This document shows positions 1 to 11,458 of a stretch of DNA of 64,000 nucleotides, in pieces. The stretch is from positions 249,667 through 313,666 of the forward strand of contig BCHH01000010.1 of NCBI GenBank assembly GCA_001599595.1, in the 5' to 3' direction. A program made the position numbers and the translations under genes. The DNA comes from Beverwykella pulmonaria. Lineage: Eukaryota > Ascomycota > Dothideomycetes > Pleosporales > Melanommataceae. Position 1 is the stretch's first letter. Each line of letters starts with the position of its first letter. Under the pieces are notes generated by a model that saw only the letters and a program-made list of their open reading frames with translations, was not told where the DNA came from and ran no database searches.

Positions 1-240
1 GCTCGGTCGTATTCAGAATTACGTGGTAGCCAATCTCGCTGGATAGACTGACAGCACTCTAAATATCCAGCTTCGTCACACCTTCTGTGAAGTGGCTTCG
101 CGTAGTAAAACCATCCTGTCATGAAAAGTTCTCTTAGGCTGAAGTCCGACAAATTCTTTCGTCGTCTGAAGGGTAACACTTACACTTAAGTCTTTTTTGT
201 TGTTGAAGCACAATTATTTCCCTGATTCTTCCACCTGCAC

Positions 241-1012
241 TCATTCATGGCAGCCACTCTCCTGCCACCCTTTGCTTCCACCCTGCATATACCTCCCAAA
301 CACGAATTCGCCAAGGAACACACTTCCGGTGACAGCAAAAAAGAACCCGACATTGTAAGTCATCACCGCCAGCATCCTGTATTATCAGAAGCACGTCCTA
401 AACTATTTCCGAGAAAGTCTCTAACAGTGACTTACAGTATATACCGAATTAGAGCTCTAAAGAACTCCAGGGTAGCTCTCACTCCGTCTCTCTTAAAATT
501 CGATGCTTCACTTAGCCTCTACAGCCGTTGTTTCCTCCCATTCTCCGTGTTCCTCTGTTGGCCAGTATCCAGTCGAGCTGGGCCTAGAGGCTTTTTTTCC
601 TGCTCTTCCTCATCCAGTCTTGGAGGTGCTGGCCAAAGGGTGCGACTCCAATTACTCTCGTGCCCCAAAATCGAAGAGAGACTCTTCTGCTTCTCATCTT
701 CATAACGCTTGTGGAACAAAGTATTTCCTTAACTTCCTGCTTCTGCCGTTCTTTCCAGCGTTGTTCAAGCTGGCTTTCCAACGCACCAAGAAAGCGATTG
801 GAGATGCCAAGGGTGAAGAGGAAGAATACCGTGAATACGTAGGAGGCTAGCGTCGACATATTCCACCGGGTGAAGAAGAGCGTTACACGCGTGTTGACTG
901 AGAAGGTGGAGGCCATTCCAGACATGGGTCCCATTGATGACATCGAGGAAATGGCGCTTGCACTTGCAGTTGCTGTGGATAAAATTGGAATAGTCATTTC
1001 AATATTTTTCAT
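241..1012 (-). CDS. Ctr-family copper transporter
   Basis: High-affinity copper uptake protein of the Ctr family, expected in the plasma or vacuolar membrane as a homotrimer. Three exons join cleanly: 1012-656, 518-436 and 376-241, giving 191 residues. The introns use GTAATT..CTGTAG and GTAAGT..ATACAG. The N-terminus is Met-rich (MSSMGPMSGM), the usual extracellular copper-binding region. TM1 lies in exon 1 (from FFTRWNMSTLASYVFTVFF). TM2 spans the second splice (FFRALIRYILMLAVMTYNVG) and carries the MxxxM-type motif of the family. TM3 has the glycine-rich VTGSVFLGEFVFG packing motif, and the C-terminus ends in a Cys-His pair (GCHE), the family's metal-handling tail. Exon 1 alone would lack TM2 and TM3, so the splicing is essential. 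The family assignment is secure; the membrane in which it sits is inferred. Confidence 0.88.
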
Positions 1013-1788
1013 GATTGTTTGGTACTAGGGAATGCGATTTTCGTTTCCGGATTAACCTTTCTACCGGGATTTGCAAGACCGCTCACGGTAACAATTTCAT
1101 GCAAAAGTATAGTAATGAAGAACGAAAACATTCTGAATTACGCTTTACCTGGAATCAAGATCGTTTTGAGTCTGAAGATGACAGGCTTGGCAGGTACCTT
1201 GGTGGCTGACTTTGTCTGCAATATGAGCAAGTTTGCGGTCATTCCTTGGCTTAGCACGCAGGATCCACGCCAAAAATCTAACTTGAAGTATCCGAATCTC
1301 TCTCATATGCGCGATAGAAGGCACTTGCACTTGAAAGTGTAAGCGCTTGGGAAAATGGACGTAAGGTATGAAATTTAGAGAAGTGGAAGTAAATCAACTG
1401 TGAAATAAATAATACACCAAAGCAAAGTAAATACTACTCAAAGGGAGAGAACGAAGGATGGTTTGATGCATATTGAAAATTAATAGGATCCAAATACACA
1501 ACGGGGAGTGACTTGAAAGATGCGGCCAAAAATAACAGGCTGTGAGATGCTCATGAAGTCTTCAGGCTGTGATCATGCCTCTCTCCACCAAGATAATGCA
1601 CCAGCAAGGCAAGATCAATCCATACTAGCATAGGGTTTGCGCCAGTATCTTCACATATCTAGGCTTGGGAGAAGTGGCAGGTGCGGTGGTGAAAACTCTT
1701 CCAAATTATCAATAATACAACATTGACAATTGCCACTCGCTGTTCCTCAAACACCACCACTTATCTCATCGAATATCTGATCCTCCGC
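1013..1788. other. intergenic spacer, no gene seen
   Basis: About 780 bases between the 5' end of the copper transporter and the 3' end of the aminopeptidase. Only short unconvincing reading frames; it presumably holds the transporter promoter. Confidence 0.5.
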
Positions 1789-3337
1789 TCAAATAGCAAT
1801 ATTTCCTTGCCCACACGGCGTAGCATGATCATGCGTACTCGCATGATCGAACCGCGCAAAATACCTATGCAGCTCCGCACTCCTCTTCCTCTTAGTCCCA
1901 TTACTCGCTGGTATTCCATCCCAACTCCTCGCATACTTGGCAACTGAGTTTGCAATGCTCTGTGTGTTGAGCAGATACGCGTCCAAAGCTAGGTTATCGA
2001 TGTTGTCACCAGCCAGGTGATAGTTCGCGTCAAGGGCCACGCCGGCCTCGCCGCCGAATAGCTGAAACTCCTCTGGCGTCTTGAGCTGCTCCGCGCCGGT
2101 GAACAAGCCACCTGAGGGAATTCCGTTTTCGAGGAAGGCGGCGTAGTCGGAGCGGCCGCTGAATAGGGAAGGAACATATGGCAGGCCTTTCGTCGTGTAG
2201 AAGTCCTCGAAATCTTTCTCGATAGTGTTGGAGCCGGCGGGACCGGAGAAATTGAATGCACTGCCGTCGCCGTCATAAATGCCAAGAACGTAGTTAGGGC
2301 TGGCAATCATGTCAAAGTTGAGGTAAGCCCGGATCTTGGAGACTTCAGTGGAGTTTCCGCCAAGAGTGCCATTGAGGGCTTTAATGTAGGCGAAGGATCC
2401 AAGTTTCCCGAACTCTTCGGCGCTCCAGAAAGCAAAGCGGACTGCATTCTTCACCTTGAATTTGGTGAGGGCTTCAGCAACTTTGAGCACGCCGATGGTG
2501 CCCGAGCCATCGTCGTTGATGCCTGGTCCAGCGAAAACAGAATCGGTATGTCCGCCTACCACGAGCACGTTGTTGTGGTCTCCACCTTTGGTTTCGGCGA
2601 TGACGTTCCAGGTCGTGCGGTTCTCTGACATGGCTGCTACATCGAGAGTGGCAGCAACCTCGCCAGTTGAAATGGCAGCGAGGAGGGCGGTACCGACATC
2701 TTGATCCACACCAACTGTTATATGGTTATTTGATAGTCTCTTTGACTGAACAGAGTTGCATACCAGTTGGGGAATAATCGCCAACTCCGCCAAGAGTGCC
2801 CGCAAGTGAACCAGGAACATTATTGTAAACAATGGCAGCGGCAGCACCAGCGATCTTTGCATTTGTAGCTTTTGCTGCAAATGTGCACTCTCCTCTAGAT
2901 ATCAAGGCAATCTTTCCAGAGATGTTGGCGGGGAAATCAGCTGTTGCGCATCCCAAGTTGCTCACAGCAACCAGAGGAGCGCTGGCTTGTCCAGATGGGC
3001 CATATGTCATGTAGCTGGCAATGTACTTGGTACCGCCTGCAGTGAAGTCGACGGTTGCGGAGGAGAAGAGTTCAACGAAGCTCTGCTTGCTCACGTCGTA
3101 GTATTTGGTCGCCTTGAGGGTATCGTAGAGATAGTCTACTGTAGCATTGTGGCCTGCACCTCCGAAGGCGCGATTTCCGCCGTTGGCATCCGCAAAGTCC
3201 TGCAGCTTCTGGGAGCCAGCAAGCAGATCCTCGATGTTGATGAGCTTCTGGAGAGCTTCTGAGGTGACGAGTTTCTTCCCACCGCACAAAGCGGGGACAG
3301 CGAAACCTGCAGCGACGAAAATTGAGGTGGTCTTCAT
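1789..3337 (-). CDS. secreted M28 aminopeptidase (aminopeptidase Y type)
   Basis: Zinc-dependent exopeptidase of family M28, secreted or vacuolar, releasing N-terminal amino acids. Two exons, 3337-2764 and 2714-1789, with a 49-nt intron (GTATGC..AACAG), give 499 residues. The Met at 3337 was chosen because it begins a clean signal peptide (MKTTSIFVAAGFAVPALCG); upstream in-frame residues do not look like one. A PA (protease-associated) insert lies around residues 120-220 (ISGKIALISRGECTFAAKA). The zinc-site residues are visible in order: His in VVGGHTDSV, Asp in GPGINDDGSGT, Glu-Glu in WSAEEFGKLGS, Asp in NFDMIASPNY and the late His in YHLAGDNI. Several N-glycosylation sequons are present. 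All metal ligands are intact, so activity is expected; substrate preference cannot be read. Confidence 0.93.
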
Positions 3338-4098
3338 AATGATAACGAGAGCAGAAGAGCGAGAGACTGGGATCAAAGAAATAGAAACGGGCATATGAGG
3401 GTTCATATACTCTGCTGGGTAACCTCGTATATGGCTCTTGACAACCGTCTGTCATGCTTGTCGACGGAGCCGCTAGCCATGTAGGGCAGCTGGATGATCA
3501 GGACAATTGAGGCATCGGAACGCGCGACCAGCAGCCAGGCAATAGGGAAACACCATCTTGGCGAGCGCATGTCTATCCCTCGCGCTGTGCGACTTTGGAA
3601 GGAGAGCACGACGTTTTCGAGCGACGAGGCTGGGCGCAGGTGGGCGAATCTCGAGGTGATCGTTGATTGGGAGGGAGGAATAACGCCAAGGCAATCTCCG
3701 CGGGCGCGGGCTAGGCGGAAACCGCCACAATCTAATTGTCCCGATAGCGGCAGGTTGCCACAGAAAACGCCATCTGTCCCTGGCCGTTGCCAAGATCGTG
3801 ACGGGATAGAGTTGATGATGGCGTTGTGTGGCTGCTATGGTCGGAGACTCTCCGGTAGAAGCTGAAAAAAAAACGCTAGCCCATAAACGGACGTCATGCC
3901 ATTCCCACATGTGAGCCCTGGAAACTTCCCATTGGTGTGATTATCAAAGACAGTGCAGAACTATCATGTATGTTTCCACTTTCTTGATTTACCACAGAAC
4001 ACAAGGAAACAGGGTATCTGAGAGTAGAGAGTTGGGCAGAAATTAGCATCATTACATCTGCTCTAAGTCATTACTATGTCCCGCTTCTTCGATCTCAT
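3338..4098. other. intergenic spacer, no gene seen
   Basis: About 760 bases upstream of the M28 aminopeptidase and downstream of the beta-propeller-like gene. Frames here are short and on both strands; presumed promoter of the aminopeptidase. Confidence 0.5.
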
Positions 4099-5675
4099 CT
4101 ATAATTTAGCGCCGTCCTGCAACTTCAGTACAAAACCACCCCTCTCCATAGTGTTAACGTAGATGAATCCGCTCTTGAACAAAGCGTAGGAGCTCCAAGT
4201 TCCCACGAAGTCAATGATGCCACCTCCCGGCTCATTGTCGTCCTCGGGATAGACATCGAAGAAGCCGATTTCCTTCACGCCTTTGCCTGTCGGATCGGTA
4301 GCAATGGATCGCACATCGAGCACGCGGAACCCAGTGCCGTAGTTGGATTGGTAGGCAAAGCCATCAGCAACGTATTGGTTGTGGTCGATACCCTTCGCAC
4401 CAGACTTATAGTAGCCAGTCTGCTTTGGTGCTTTCAGCGAGGAGATGTCCCAGATGTAGGTAATGGGGTTGCCAGGAGCGGCGGGACCGGTTTTATCATA
4501 CTCATCGTACTCATCGTCGAGCAGCAAGTACTGTTGATTTTCCTTGTCTAGGACATTACCTTGGTGGGTGTATGCAGCTCCGGTATAGGAAGTTATGGAT
4601 AGAATTACGGGCTTGGCTTTGTCCGTGATGTCGTAGATTGTAAGGGTGTCCTCGTTGAATCCGTAGCAGATCTCACGACCCACGTACTGTGTGTCGGGAC
4701 CCTTGTAGAAAAGGCATTGTGCATCATGGACATATCCATCAGATGACGCGCAACCGGCACTCGTTGGCTTCGAGGGGTCGGAGATGTCGATGAAGATGAT
4801 GCCCGATTTGCAGGCGTCAGTCCTGGGCTGAGCACCGACAGAGTAGATATATTTTCCAGCGGGGTTGGTCACGACGTTGTGAGTGCTTCCAACAGGAAGA
4901 CCATTGTAGTGTCCAACGAGGTCTTTTTCGTTGCTGAAGGTCACTGGCGTAGCAGGGTTAATGGTGAGCAACTATTCTTGATGTCAACATGAGTTCAAAC
5001 ATTGAAAGTGAGAGACGGGTCAACAAACCTTCTTCATATCGAAGATCTGGATGCCGTGGTTCCGAGCCTCACTGCCAATAATCATATAATCATTGTGAGC
5101 ACGAATTTCGCGCCACTCGCTTGGGGTAGAGTACTGTGGCAGGCGTCCGAGGTACACGAGCTTTCCTTCATTAGTGATCTCCGCGAATGCAGTGCCGTCT
5201 GATTGGCCGATTGCAATAAATTCGCGTCCAGTGTCTGAGGTCCAGCCCCAAGACGAAGACCCGAAGCCCTTTGTACTCCCTAGAGCGGAATGGGAAAGAA
5301 AGTGGTACAAGTCGATCTTACAAATAATTAGAATCAGTTTAGAAAAATGGCAGCATCACCTCTAACATTCTTGCACCTAAATGTGTCTTTCCCGCTGACC
5401 GCAGTGCCGTTGTTGCACGTTGTTACGGCTTGAATCTCAGAATATTGTTCGGATTCAAACACGCCAGCTGCCCTTCCTCTGTTAAATGTTTCCTGTATAT
5501 CGGGTCAGTATCAAAGTTAAGTAAGTACAAAGATACAACATACCATCTTCAAGGCTATGTTGTTCATATGTTTGATACCAGAGTCATAGAGCTTGGCGGC
5601 CTTGATCTCGTCCTTGGCAACCTCTTTAGCTGCCGCGAGGGCAGCGAAGGAAAGTAGAGCGCTCGAAAGGAACAT
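4099..5675 (-). CDS. secreted LVIVD-repeat / choice-of-anchor-B-type protein
   Basis: Four exons, all joined in phase 0: 5675-5544, 5492-5367, 5316-5029 and 4971-4099, giving 472 residues. The first exon encodes a signal peptide (MFLSSALLSFAALAAA). The body shows repeated blade-like strands of the LVIVD class, for example IQIFDMKK, GIIFIDISDPSKP, LTIYDITDKAKP, ITYIWDISSLKAP and FRVLDVRSI. A CKN-IDLYHF block joins exons 2 and 3, as in the choice-of-anchor B family. This suggests an extracellular beta-propeller of unknown ligand. The exon 2 donor is GTTAGA, less canonical than the others, but it is the only one that keeps the frame. It sits on the same strand as the aminopeptidase; no functional link is evident. 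The family is recognised, the function is not. Confidence 0.72.
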
Positions 5676-7830
5676 GATGAAGATGTCCTCAAGGAAATGG
5701 ATGATGGAGAGGTGGCGTAGAAAGACATAGCAAAGCTGGACACTACCGCTTTATATTCTACATTGTCGACTGGAGGATGCACTACCATGGTTCGCTCGGC
5801 AGACAAAACATACTGCCTTCCCAATCCTGCTGCACTACCCTTCCTAGCCGGTAGTGCACGAGGTCACCATTGGCACGCGTCACAGCATTGATAAATTTTG
5901 ATGAAGCCAGTCGTAGAGTGAGACTGGTTTGTCTAAATTGAACAAAAGCTTCAGCCGTATGACAAGCAACCAATGTGGAAGGAGACTCAATCTGGAATGC
6001 TTGGCTCGCAGCGATCCCCCGGCCCCGGGGCGGTGCAAGAGGAAGTGCCGAGCACGCCCAGGCTGCCGATCTCTTAGCCGTAAACGCAATAAACATTATT
6101 CGAGTCGTGATAAGGTGGGGTTGGCCACTCCATTTTGTCTTGAAACGTACGAAGCCTCTATGCTCCGGAGCTCTAAACGCGCAGCTTGGCTCTGCGGATA
6201 TAAACCGTCCCTTTAATCATCAAGACTCGCAACGAAACCCCGTCGAGACACATGAGGAGCGCCGCGGGGCTACGGTGTCTTTGGGGAAGGTCGTGGATCC
6301 ATTCTATCGCAGAAACCGCCTTATCGGGCGCGAGAACGAAGTGTGAGGGCTTATATATTAATTCACACTGTTCGCAAGATAACGCCATCGCAGGGCAGTT
6401 TGAACGCCTGCCCACCTTGGAACACAATTTTACAAATATGTAGTAAGACCCAGGGCAGTGTTTCTGCGTGAGGAGGATGGGAGGACGAATGACAGTTGAC
6501 AGGTTGCAAGGCGCATTGTATATTCTGTGGTTGTGAATGTTATTCGTAGAAGCATCACCTAAGCGGGTGGTATATGGGCGGAAGATTCAATTAGGTACAG
6601 CCAACAAGGCTTTAAATGCAGATAACGGTTTGCTCAACATGGTTCATCGCTGGACACAGGCACAAGAAAGTACTGCCGCTATGTTGTTCAAGGAGAGGAG
6701 AAGGGAGGACAGATCATGTGGTCGTAATGTGTGTGAGGTACTGGAAGGAAGAACATTGTTGAAAAATCTTAAAGAGCGTAATAGAAGTGAAAAGGGAAGG
6801 AAAGGCAAGGAAAAGCACTGCTATATTAACACAGATGAAGATCCCGCGTATCGTCGCCTCCTAGTGACCCTTTGCCAACGATAGCTTCTCTTAGAAAGCG
6901 ATTCAAAATTGAACTCACAATTCACAGTTTCCTTGTCTTCTTTAAAATGCCCCTGGACTACATGCCAACAGTGTTCCCTCGAAATGACAGTTTGCGAATG
7001 TGTGGAGAAATGTCTCTCTACCGAGGAACTAGTGCTTCGACCCGATGAGAAGGCAGAGCAAGGCGATCTGAGCTTAATAGCGGCCTCCGGAAGTGTTTCA
7101 TATTGTTACGGTTATATCACGTGCATTACTATATCACGTGCCGTTGTACTAGCTATATATAGGTGTCCTCTAGCCCAACCTTCTCTGATACACAGAGAGC
7201 TCAATTCACCTCATTTTAACTCCGATACATATCATCATCTTTCACTGCATCAAGATAATCGTGATGATGGAATTGTCTGTGGAGGGCGGTTGTGATGAGG
7301 CGGTTGGGGGATTGGAGATGACCGTCTTCTCCCATATCGAATATGACAAGATCAAAAAAGAAGTGTATTATAGATGAATTTGATGGGTCTTGCAAGTGAT
7401 TTCAAGCATTCTGACACTACCAATATGAGAAAGCGTAATATAGTTTCTCTCATCGGACGCAGAATAGCGAGGTAAGCCGTGAGCACATTCCGCGCTTGAT
7501 CTTACATCCGTTTTCGTTTCTACAATATAACACGGCCAACCTTTCTTTGAATTTCATCTTTCATTATTCCGATCCAATGCTACGTCAATTTTGGGTTGGA
7601 ATAGCAAATGTCAGCCACAACGTCCTGTAGTGGAGCGGACATTATTGAAAGACAGCCAAATTTGAGATCGCCTACGGTAACGTTTCCGAATCCGACCTAG
7701 CCGTCTTTGAAAAGTCGTCTGTCTCCACTCGCCAAGACCTTTTAATCTAATTATTCGATAACACCACAGAGAATCAATCTTTGATATTGTTAACAACATC
7801 TGCTGCTTTGACATCCGCTACGAGTCAAAC
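5676..7830. other. 2.1-kb intergenic region, no supported gene
   Basis: Short frames occur on both strands but none has splice-linked homology or a recognisable domain. It contains the CACGTG pair listed separately and a TATA-like run at 7153-7163. The region lies between divergent genes, so it should hold both promoters. Confidence 0.5.
7114..7163. promoter_or_regulatory. paired CACGTG (E-box/G-box) sites followed by TATA-like run
   Basis: Two copies of TATCACGTGC lie at 7115-7124 and 7132-7141, seventeen bases apart, followed by CTATATATAGG at 7153-7163. CACGTG is the core bound by bHLH factors (Cbf1/Pho4-like) and some bZIP factors. The nearest supported gene downstream on the plus strand is the M43 protease, about 670 bases away. 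Regulation is inference. Confidence 0.4.
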
Positions 7831-9319
7831 ATGTTATTCTCGAAGATATGGCCAATCATTTGGGCAAGCTCTGCCATTGCCTATCCCGCAATGCCACCTC
7901 ACGACTGGAACACCAGAGCAGCGGCAGGGTAGGAAATGCAAAACGAATAAGCCAATTGCTCAAGAGATGAAGTTACTGACCTCTTCATACAGAGCTCCCG
8001 TATGCGGGACGACCCTCAACCAAGCTGCCTTCAAGTCCCATCTATCGCGCCAAATCTTGAGAACTGGCGTTGAGCTCAGGCAAAATGACAATTCATCAGT
8101 GCTACTTACTATCGATGTATGTGACACGAAACTCACTTATCTTATTGAGTCGTACCATACTCATCGCATCGTCAGGTTTATATGCAAATATTGAGTGCTG
8201 ACGGTACGGAAGAAGGCGGAAATATCCCGTACGATTCAATTCCCTACATTTGTAATGTTATTGGACTATGCTTTGTTAACCACCAACTTCGATTACCAGC
8301 GATGCAAGGATCGACGCGCAAATACAAGTCTTAAACGACGCTTTTCGACCTGTTGGGTTCCGCTTCCGCGTTGTGGACACAATTCGAACAATCAATGAGC
8401 GATGGTGCATATGCCATTTCTCTAGCGTTTTTCGCAATGCTCCACAACACACCTGCTAAACAATATCGAAGGTATAATAATCTGAAACAAATCAGTGCGA
8501 TTGAAGAAGAAGTGGTAGCGCTCCGGAAGGGCGATAAAGCCACATTGAATATCTACACAATGGGGTAAGCTCGTCGTCATCGGATAGAGGTTTTCTTGAT
8601 TTAATGAAACAGAACACTCAATTACACAACTCAGGCTTGGGCTACAGTGCCCTCAGACTTGCAATGGGGTATAATGCATGACGGAGTTTTCCAGAACGGA
8701 ACTGTTTTCTTGGGAGGCAGCGATCCGGAGTTCAATCTTGGGGATACGTTAGTTCACGAGGTGGGGCATGTGAGTGCCTCCTATCCATCTTTTGAGCCCG
8801 GTTAAGAGCAATTCGATATCGAAATTATACTAATGACATTGCTCTTAGTGGTTCGGCCTCTACCACACGTTCGCCTACGGCTGTGAAAAAAGCTATGATT
8901 ATGTACATATCACCACCACCTCCTTTTCTTCAGTAAATCTTATCCAACCGTCAGGTCGATGATACACCAATCGAAGATCAACCCCCATTTCTGGGAGGCT
9001 GTGATGTTGGAAGGTACCCTCCCCTTCTCTTATTGCTCCCTAGTTACACTGTTAACTTCTTGTTCGGGGATTCATGTCCCGATCAGCCTGGACTCGATCT
9101 TGTCCGTAAGTTTATTGAATTCATTCTTGGTGCAGAAATCCCAAGGAAGTAAAGCTGACGGAGAGTTCGAAAACAGATAATTACATGTCCTATTCTAACG
9201 ACGAATGCCGCGACTCGTGGACTCTAGGACAGATTCAGAGAATGCGAGAGCAGATGGCGAAGTTTCGGGGTGTTGTGTACCCTGGAATCACCGTGGGTGA
9301 TATTCCCGATGATTCGTAG
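7831..9319 (+). CDS. secreted M43 (pappalysin-like) metalloprotease, nine exons
   Basis: Secreted zinc endopeptidase of family M43B. Proposed exons: 7831-7928, 7993-8116, 8176-8228, 8300-8404, 8472-8564, 8613-8769, 8849-8902, 8955-9105 and 9177-9319, giving 325 residues. All joins keep frame. It begins with a signal peptide (MLFSKIWPIIWASSAIAYP). The extended zinc motif HEVGHWFGLYH is assembled across the intron after 8769; the Met-turn region is NYMSYSNDECRDSW. Mid-protein landmarks include QIQVLNDAFRPVGFRF and LRKGDKATLNIYT. One oddity: in exon 8 the sequence from 9014 to 9067 looks like a 54-nt intron with a GT donor and a GTTAAC branch but ends in GG instead of AG. Read through, it adds 18 residues (hydrophobic, Leu/Pro-rich) just before DSCPDQ. 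Catalytic residues are intact; the effect of the insert on folding is unknown. Confidence 0.85.
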
Positions 9320-9679
9320 TAAACCTGCTTGGATCGCCTATGAAAATAGTTGTACGAAACTTGGGGATTTGTACACGCATAGTTAACTAGGATATTCAAT
9401 AACTCAGATGCTCCGTATGGGTGTGATGAAATCTGATGACGGCTTGATGGACTCTTTCTCTCAACAATCCTCGAAGCGTTTCAGGATATGTTCCAGTCTA
9501 ACTACACTTTGTAAGAAAATTTTCTTAAATATTTATTGAAATCACACTATGTAGCCGCAAAACATATTATGTATTGAGAAGTCGCTGTTAGAAGCGCGCT
9601 AGAAGGTTATTGTACAAGAGATAATTACGAATAATTTTGCCATTCTTCCCCCATCTTCCCCATTATAATTTCACATAGC
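9320..9679. other. short convergent intergenic gap
   Basis: About 360 AT-rich bases between the 3' ends of the protease and the HET pseudogene; no gene seen. Confidence 0.5.
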
Positions 9680-11458
9680 TCAAGCCCCATCACGCTCCCT
9701 TTCCGGCTCCGTAAGTTTTATTAAATCTTCAAATCCAATATCAAATAAAACCCTCGGATACTTCACCTTTGTCCTTCTCAACTCATCCGTCAAGATTGGA
9801 ACCGCTCTTCCCACTGGCTCAAGTCCCTCGCCATCCACCATTGCCCTTATTAAGATATCCGGGCCATAATCATCAAGGGTGACGTACCAGTCGCCTTTTC
9901 TGACTGTCTTCGGCCCAAGCCTGATTTCCCCTGTCGGCATGAGGAGGAGTTTGCAGTCAGCTGAACGCGACGTCCTTGTCATTTCCTTCACAAATTTGAA
10001 TATGCGGACCAGCGCCACGAGGGCAGTCATTCGTTCTCTCCCTTCGTCAGCCGATATATCCTCCTCGTGGTCTTCTCGCGTGAGTGGGAAGTGCAGTACA
10101 CCGTATTTGATGCCAGACATCGAAGCGGGGATTTCAAGGGTCACTGGCCAATTCACAGTATGTATTTTGTCGAGATGTTGGGATAGATATTCTGCCGTTT
10201 CGTATAGGCCGTGCTTGTCGAGGTAGTCGTCGACTTCGATGATACTCCAGGTGAGCGCGTTAGATAAGTAAACCTCCCCCGTCCCATTCACAATCCCTTC
10301 CAGAAATTCTGATGGGAGAGAGTCAAGACTCGGGCTTGCATACGATACAACGGAGGAGTACCAGGCTCGCACTTTGAACAACTGAAGAGTCCTGGAACTG
10401 GTTTCTGCGATGAGCCGTACTGTCTGCTCCTCTTCGGCTGGGTTCTGACTTCGCAAGAATAAGTTCTGCACCACTCGACTCCCAGGGACGAAGATTTCCG
10501 TTCCGTGCTTAACAAGATGATGTTCCAGCACTCCGATGCATAACTCTGGCAGCGTCTTGGAGTAATCCACTGGTACCGCGGTACGACAGCAATCCTGCGC
10601 TAGACTATGTAAGCCGAAAACCTTATCACGGATCTCGAAGCAGGCCGATTCGCGATGATGATGTATCAAATCTAGCATCGAAGTCGACTTGGAGGCATCT
10701 TTTCCCTGCACAATCCTCCGGAGCGGACTGTTAGCGATTGCGTTCCTCATGTCAACACCCTCCCCCTGGTATTCCATACTCGCAACACAGAAAACAACGT
10801 CGCGTAAGTTCCGCCAGTCCATACTTAGATCGCCATAATGAATCCAAGCTTGGTTTGCTAGCGAAAACTCTTGTATAATCCATAGCCGGGTCCAATACGC
10901 TCGGGCGCACAGATTCATAATGTCCTTCCACTTGTCTAGATGCTGTGAAAACCACGCATTATTCTCCTTCGCGTCAGCATAACACCAATCGAAATGCCTC
11001 GGAAGATCCTTCTTCGAGATAATATCCCAGAAGTATTGCAATGCATTTGCATCGTCCTCGCTCTCGCGACCGAGCCACACAGCGACGATATTCGCATCTT
11101 TGTAAATCCGATCCATTTTGCTGACTTGCTGGTTCCGCTCTTTTATGTCCGCTTGGTTGATACACAGGGCATCAATCCAGAGGAGTCGGACTTCTTCTTT
11201 TTTGCGTAAGTGATATAGAGCCCACCAGAGATTTTCGCGGACTTAGCACGGCGCGCCATCTAGGGTAACGTTTCGGAGGTCATCGGGAGAGCCCCAGGTA
11301 TATGATAAGGCTTCATACTTTTGGTTCCGTGCTATCTCCAAGGCTGAATATTCTATTTTACATTCGATAGGGTCTTTCTTCGCGCCGGGATGAAGAGCGA
11401 CAAGGCGGATTTCATAAGACTCCAATGGCCGGTAAGAAATGGGCGAAACATGCTCCAT
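9680..11458 (-). pseudogene. HET-domain gene interrupted by an in-frame stop
   Basis: Heterokaryon-incompatibility (HET) family gene. The frame runs from the Met at 11458 (MEHVSPISYRPLESYEIRL) through the HET motif YEALSYTWGSPDD, then meets TAA at 11243-11245, and continues in the same frame to 9680. Immediately after the stop come the remaining HET signatures: VRENLWWALYHLR, LLWIDALCINQ and MDRIYKDANIVAVWLG. No GT..AG pair can remove the stop without breaking these motifs. The expected residue at this place in HET proteins is often Gln, so CAA to TAA, a CpA to TpA change, is a likely origin. Without the stop the protein would be 592 residues, of which the last ~400 are a C-terminal part without recognised motif. 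Either a pseudogene, a strain-specific null allele or a readthrough case; a sequencing error cannot be excluded. Confidence 0.85.

Noticed and set aside
247..705. Plus-strand 152-residue frame at the window start
   Set aside because: Lies over the exons of the copper transporter on the other strand, whose spliced motifs are unambiguous.
9014..9043. A 30-nt intron (GTACCC..CCCTAG) in the M43 gene
   Set aside because: Too short for the fungal spliceosome; a 54-nt former intron with mutated acceptor or simple readthrough fits better.
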